Origin: Chitinophaga fulva
GTDB taxonomy: Bacteria; Bacteroidota; Bacteroidia; Chitinophagales; Chitinophagaceae
Reading direction: 5' to 3'
Assembly: GCF_012927205.1 (NCBI RefSeq)
Contig: NZ_JABBGC010000001.1
Location: forward strand, 372,001-436,000
DNA: 64,000 bases
Shown here: positions 63,041-64,000 of the stretch, one piece after another
Layout: each line of letters opens with the position of its first letter
How positions within the stretch are numbered: the first letter of the stretch is position 1
Program-made: the position numbers and the translations under genes
Notes under the pieces: model-generated
What the model saw: the letters and a program-made list of their open reading frames with translations, nothing else
What the model was told of the DNA's origin: nothing
The model's database searches: none

Positions 63041-63388
63041 ATGGAAAAGCCTGGAGAAATGACAACACTTACACGCGTTCTGGAGCGGTTACATGAAAAA
63101 GGATATGATCATGAGCTGAAGATGAGTGACCACGGCAGAATGCAATCGCCGGACACGCAGAAAATCTATAATCCGGAAGATCTCACCATCATTAAAACCT
63201 ATCGTTTTGAAGGGGAATCAGACCCGTCAGATTCTTCCATACTGTATTTGATGGAAGACGCCGAGGGCAACAAAGGGTATGTACTGGATGCTTATGGTGT
63301 TTACACCTCACATGATGAGCCCTGGTTCGACGAGTTCATCAAAAAAATCAAAGTAGAAGACAGAGAAGAACAGTTGCTATTTGGCTAA
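63041..63388 (+). CDS. Small conserved Bacteroidota protein, unknown function
   Basis: 115 residues from the ATG at 63041 (MEKPGEMTTLTRV); ATG at 63059 is also possible. Conserved-looking segments are VLERLHEKGYDHELKM, IKTYRFEGESDPSDSSILYL and VLDAYGVYTSHD, ending KVEDREEQLLFG. Similar small proteins in this phylum are sometimes labelled phosphoribosylpyrophosphate synthetase, but no PRPP loop is visible, so I do not adopt that name. It lies divergent from ku. Confidence 0.75.
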   Translation: MEKPGEMTTLTRVLERLHEKGYDHELKMSDHGRMQSPDTQKIYNPEDLTIIKTYRFEGESDPSDSSILYLMEDAEGNKGYVLDAYGVYTSHDEPWFDEFIKKIKVEDREEQLLFG

Positions 63389-63427
63389 CTGCTTCAGATA
63401 ATGCAGCAAAACTTTTTCATCAGCATG

Positions 63428-63460
63428 CAACCCGTCACCGTTGGCGGGTTGTTTGTTTTT
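63428..63460 (+). terminator. Terminator after the small conserved gene
   Basis: CAACCCG and CGGGTTG pair around a 10-nt loop, followed by TTTGTTTTT. Confidence 0.85.
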
Positions 63461-63477
63461 GCCCGGATGGGCAACAA

Positions 63478-63509
63478 AAAGGCCCCTGTACAGAGACAGG
63501 GACCCTTGC
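63478..63509 (-). terminator. Terminator after the DUF892 gene
   Basis: On the minus strand GGGTCCCTGT pairs with ACAGGGGCC, then TTTTTGTTG follows. Confidence 0.8.
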
Positions 63510-63551
63510 AGTTTCGATTCAACAACTAACAATCTTTTAAACAAGCGTGGT

Positions 63552-64000
63552 TTATTCGGCAGCTGCTTCATCATTCACGGTAGATTCAGCTATTTCTGTG
63601 AGCAAACTGTCTGCATGTTTTTCTTCTTCAAGTGTTTGTTCCAGCAGTTCCGCTGCATCCGCGTGTCCCATGACATTAGCCAGTGTACGGAGGCTACCGT
63701 AGGCAGATATTTCGTAGTGTTCCACTTTTTGAGCGGAGATGATAATACCGGCGTCCCGTACCATGGAATCTTCTTCTGTATCATCTACCCCGCGCTGGGC
63801 TTCCCTGATGAGGCCTTCCATGGCTTCACATTTTTTAGCCTGGGCTTTTTTGCCCATCATTTCAAAAATATCTTCCAGCCGGGCAACATGGATTTTTGTT
63901 TCTTCCAGATGGTGGCCAATGGCATCTTTAAGGTCTTCGGAGGTAGCAGCTTTCTGCATCCTGGGCAGGGCTTTTACCAGATTTTTTTCGGCCCAGTAAA
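63552..64000 (-). CDS. DUF892 (YciE/YciF-like) ferritin-like protein, N-terminus cut by window edge
   Basis: About 149 residues are visible; the frame runs past the right edge. The visible text begins YWAEKNLVKALPRMQKAATS and continues HHLEETKIHVARLEDIFEMM, KCEAMEGLIREAQRG, ISAQKVEHYEISAYGSL and EEKHADSLLTEIAES. These carry the Glu/His metal ligands of a ferritin-like four-helix bundle. Such proteins are induced in stress and may bind iron or manganese. The ATG at 63959 is internal; the true start lies outside the window. Confidence 0.88.
   Translation of the reverse strand, partial: YWAEKNLVKALPRMQKAATSEDLKDAIGHHLEETKIHVARLEDIFEMMGKKAQAKKCEAMEGLIREAQRGVDDTEEDSMVRDAGIIISAQKVEHYEISAYGSLRTLANVMGHADAAELLEQTLEEEKHADSLLTEIAESTVNDEAAAE

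Overview
The window reads as a chromosomal stretch of a Bacteroidota bacterium, most likely a Chitinophaga-like member of the Chitinophagaceae. The support is GldC, DUF4290, DUF5522 and DUF6089 family genes, a MurA with the Bacteroidota-style active-site loop, YqeY and CvpA neighbours, and promoters of the TTTG / TAnnTTTG type. There is no phage, insertion sequence, CRISPR array or rRNA. The content is mostly core metabolism, envelope and information processing.

Layout. 1-10.9 kb (minus strand): DUF6089, NAD kinase, a short Omp85 protein, a CBS protein, an alpha/beta hydrolase, CvpA, YqeY, GldC, a GT4 glycosyltransferase, a lipoprotein, a dipeptide-type ABC permease, a GT2 glycosyltransferase and a second hydrolase. 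11-23 kb (mixed strands): acyl-CoA dehydrogenase, cell-wall amidase, M28 peptidase, AhpD-like protein, a ferredoxin oxidoreductase beta subunit, LysE, GH3, inositol monophosphatase and ThiL. 23-40 kb (minus): GT39, NagA, a VOC protein, omega-amidase, RecX, PcrA/UvrD, an ECF sigma factor, HdeD, a second M28 peptidase, RpiB, TatC, a CNNM/CorC protein, Gmk, MurA and DUF4290. 40-50 kb: a broken SDR gene, a hydrolase, tryptophan 2,3-dioxygenase, an Lrp regulator, an unusual tRNA, TrmB, DUF5522, an alkyltransferase-like protein, PCD, a LytS/LytTR two-component pair, TetR and an outer-membrane barrel. 50-64 kb: Rho, AsnRS, ExbD, a 2OG oxygenase, ChrA, an NtrC-type regulator, an NHEJ set (Ku plus LigD) and a DUF892 protein cut by the window end.

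Three things stand out. First, 43557-43702 encodes a complete class II tRNA fold with its own promoter and terminator, encoded CCA, an Asp-type GUC anticodon and a 74-nt variable region that folds into a long extra arm. Second, at least eight intergenic hairpins are built from exact 8-nt ATTTNNNN units, five or six per arm. Related palindromes with 9/10-nt (two loci) and 7-nt (one locus) units sit in other gaps. They abut or overlap stop codons and sometimes supply start codons. Third, ligD is split by a frameshift at a run of nine A residues, which may be a mutation, a sequencing error or a transcriptional-slippage site.

Several long reading frames begin with TTG or GTG upstream of a better ATG. 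Starts were moved inward where family alignment from memory supports it. No database search was possible, so family names rest on motif recognition.
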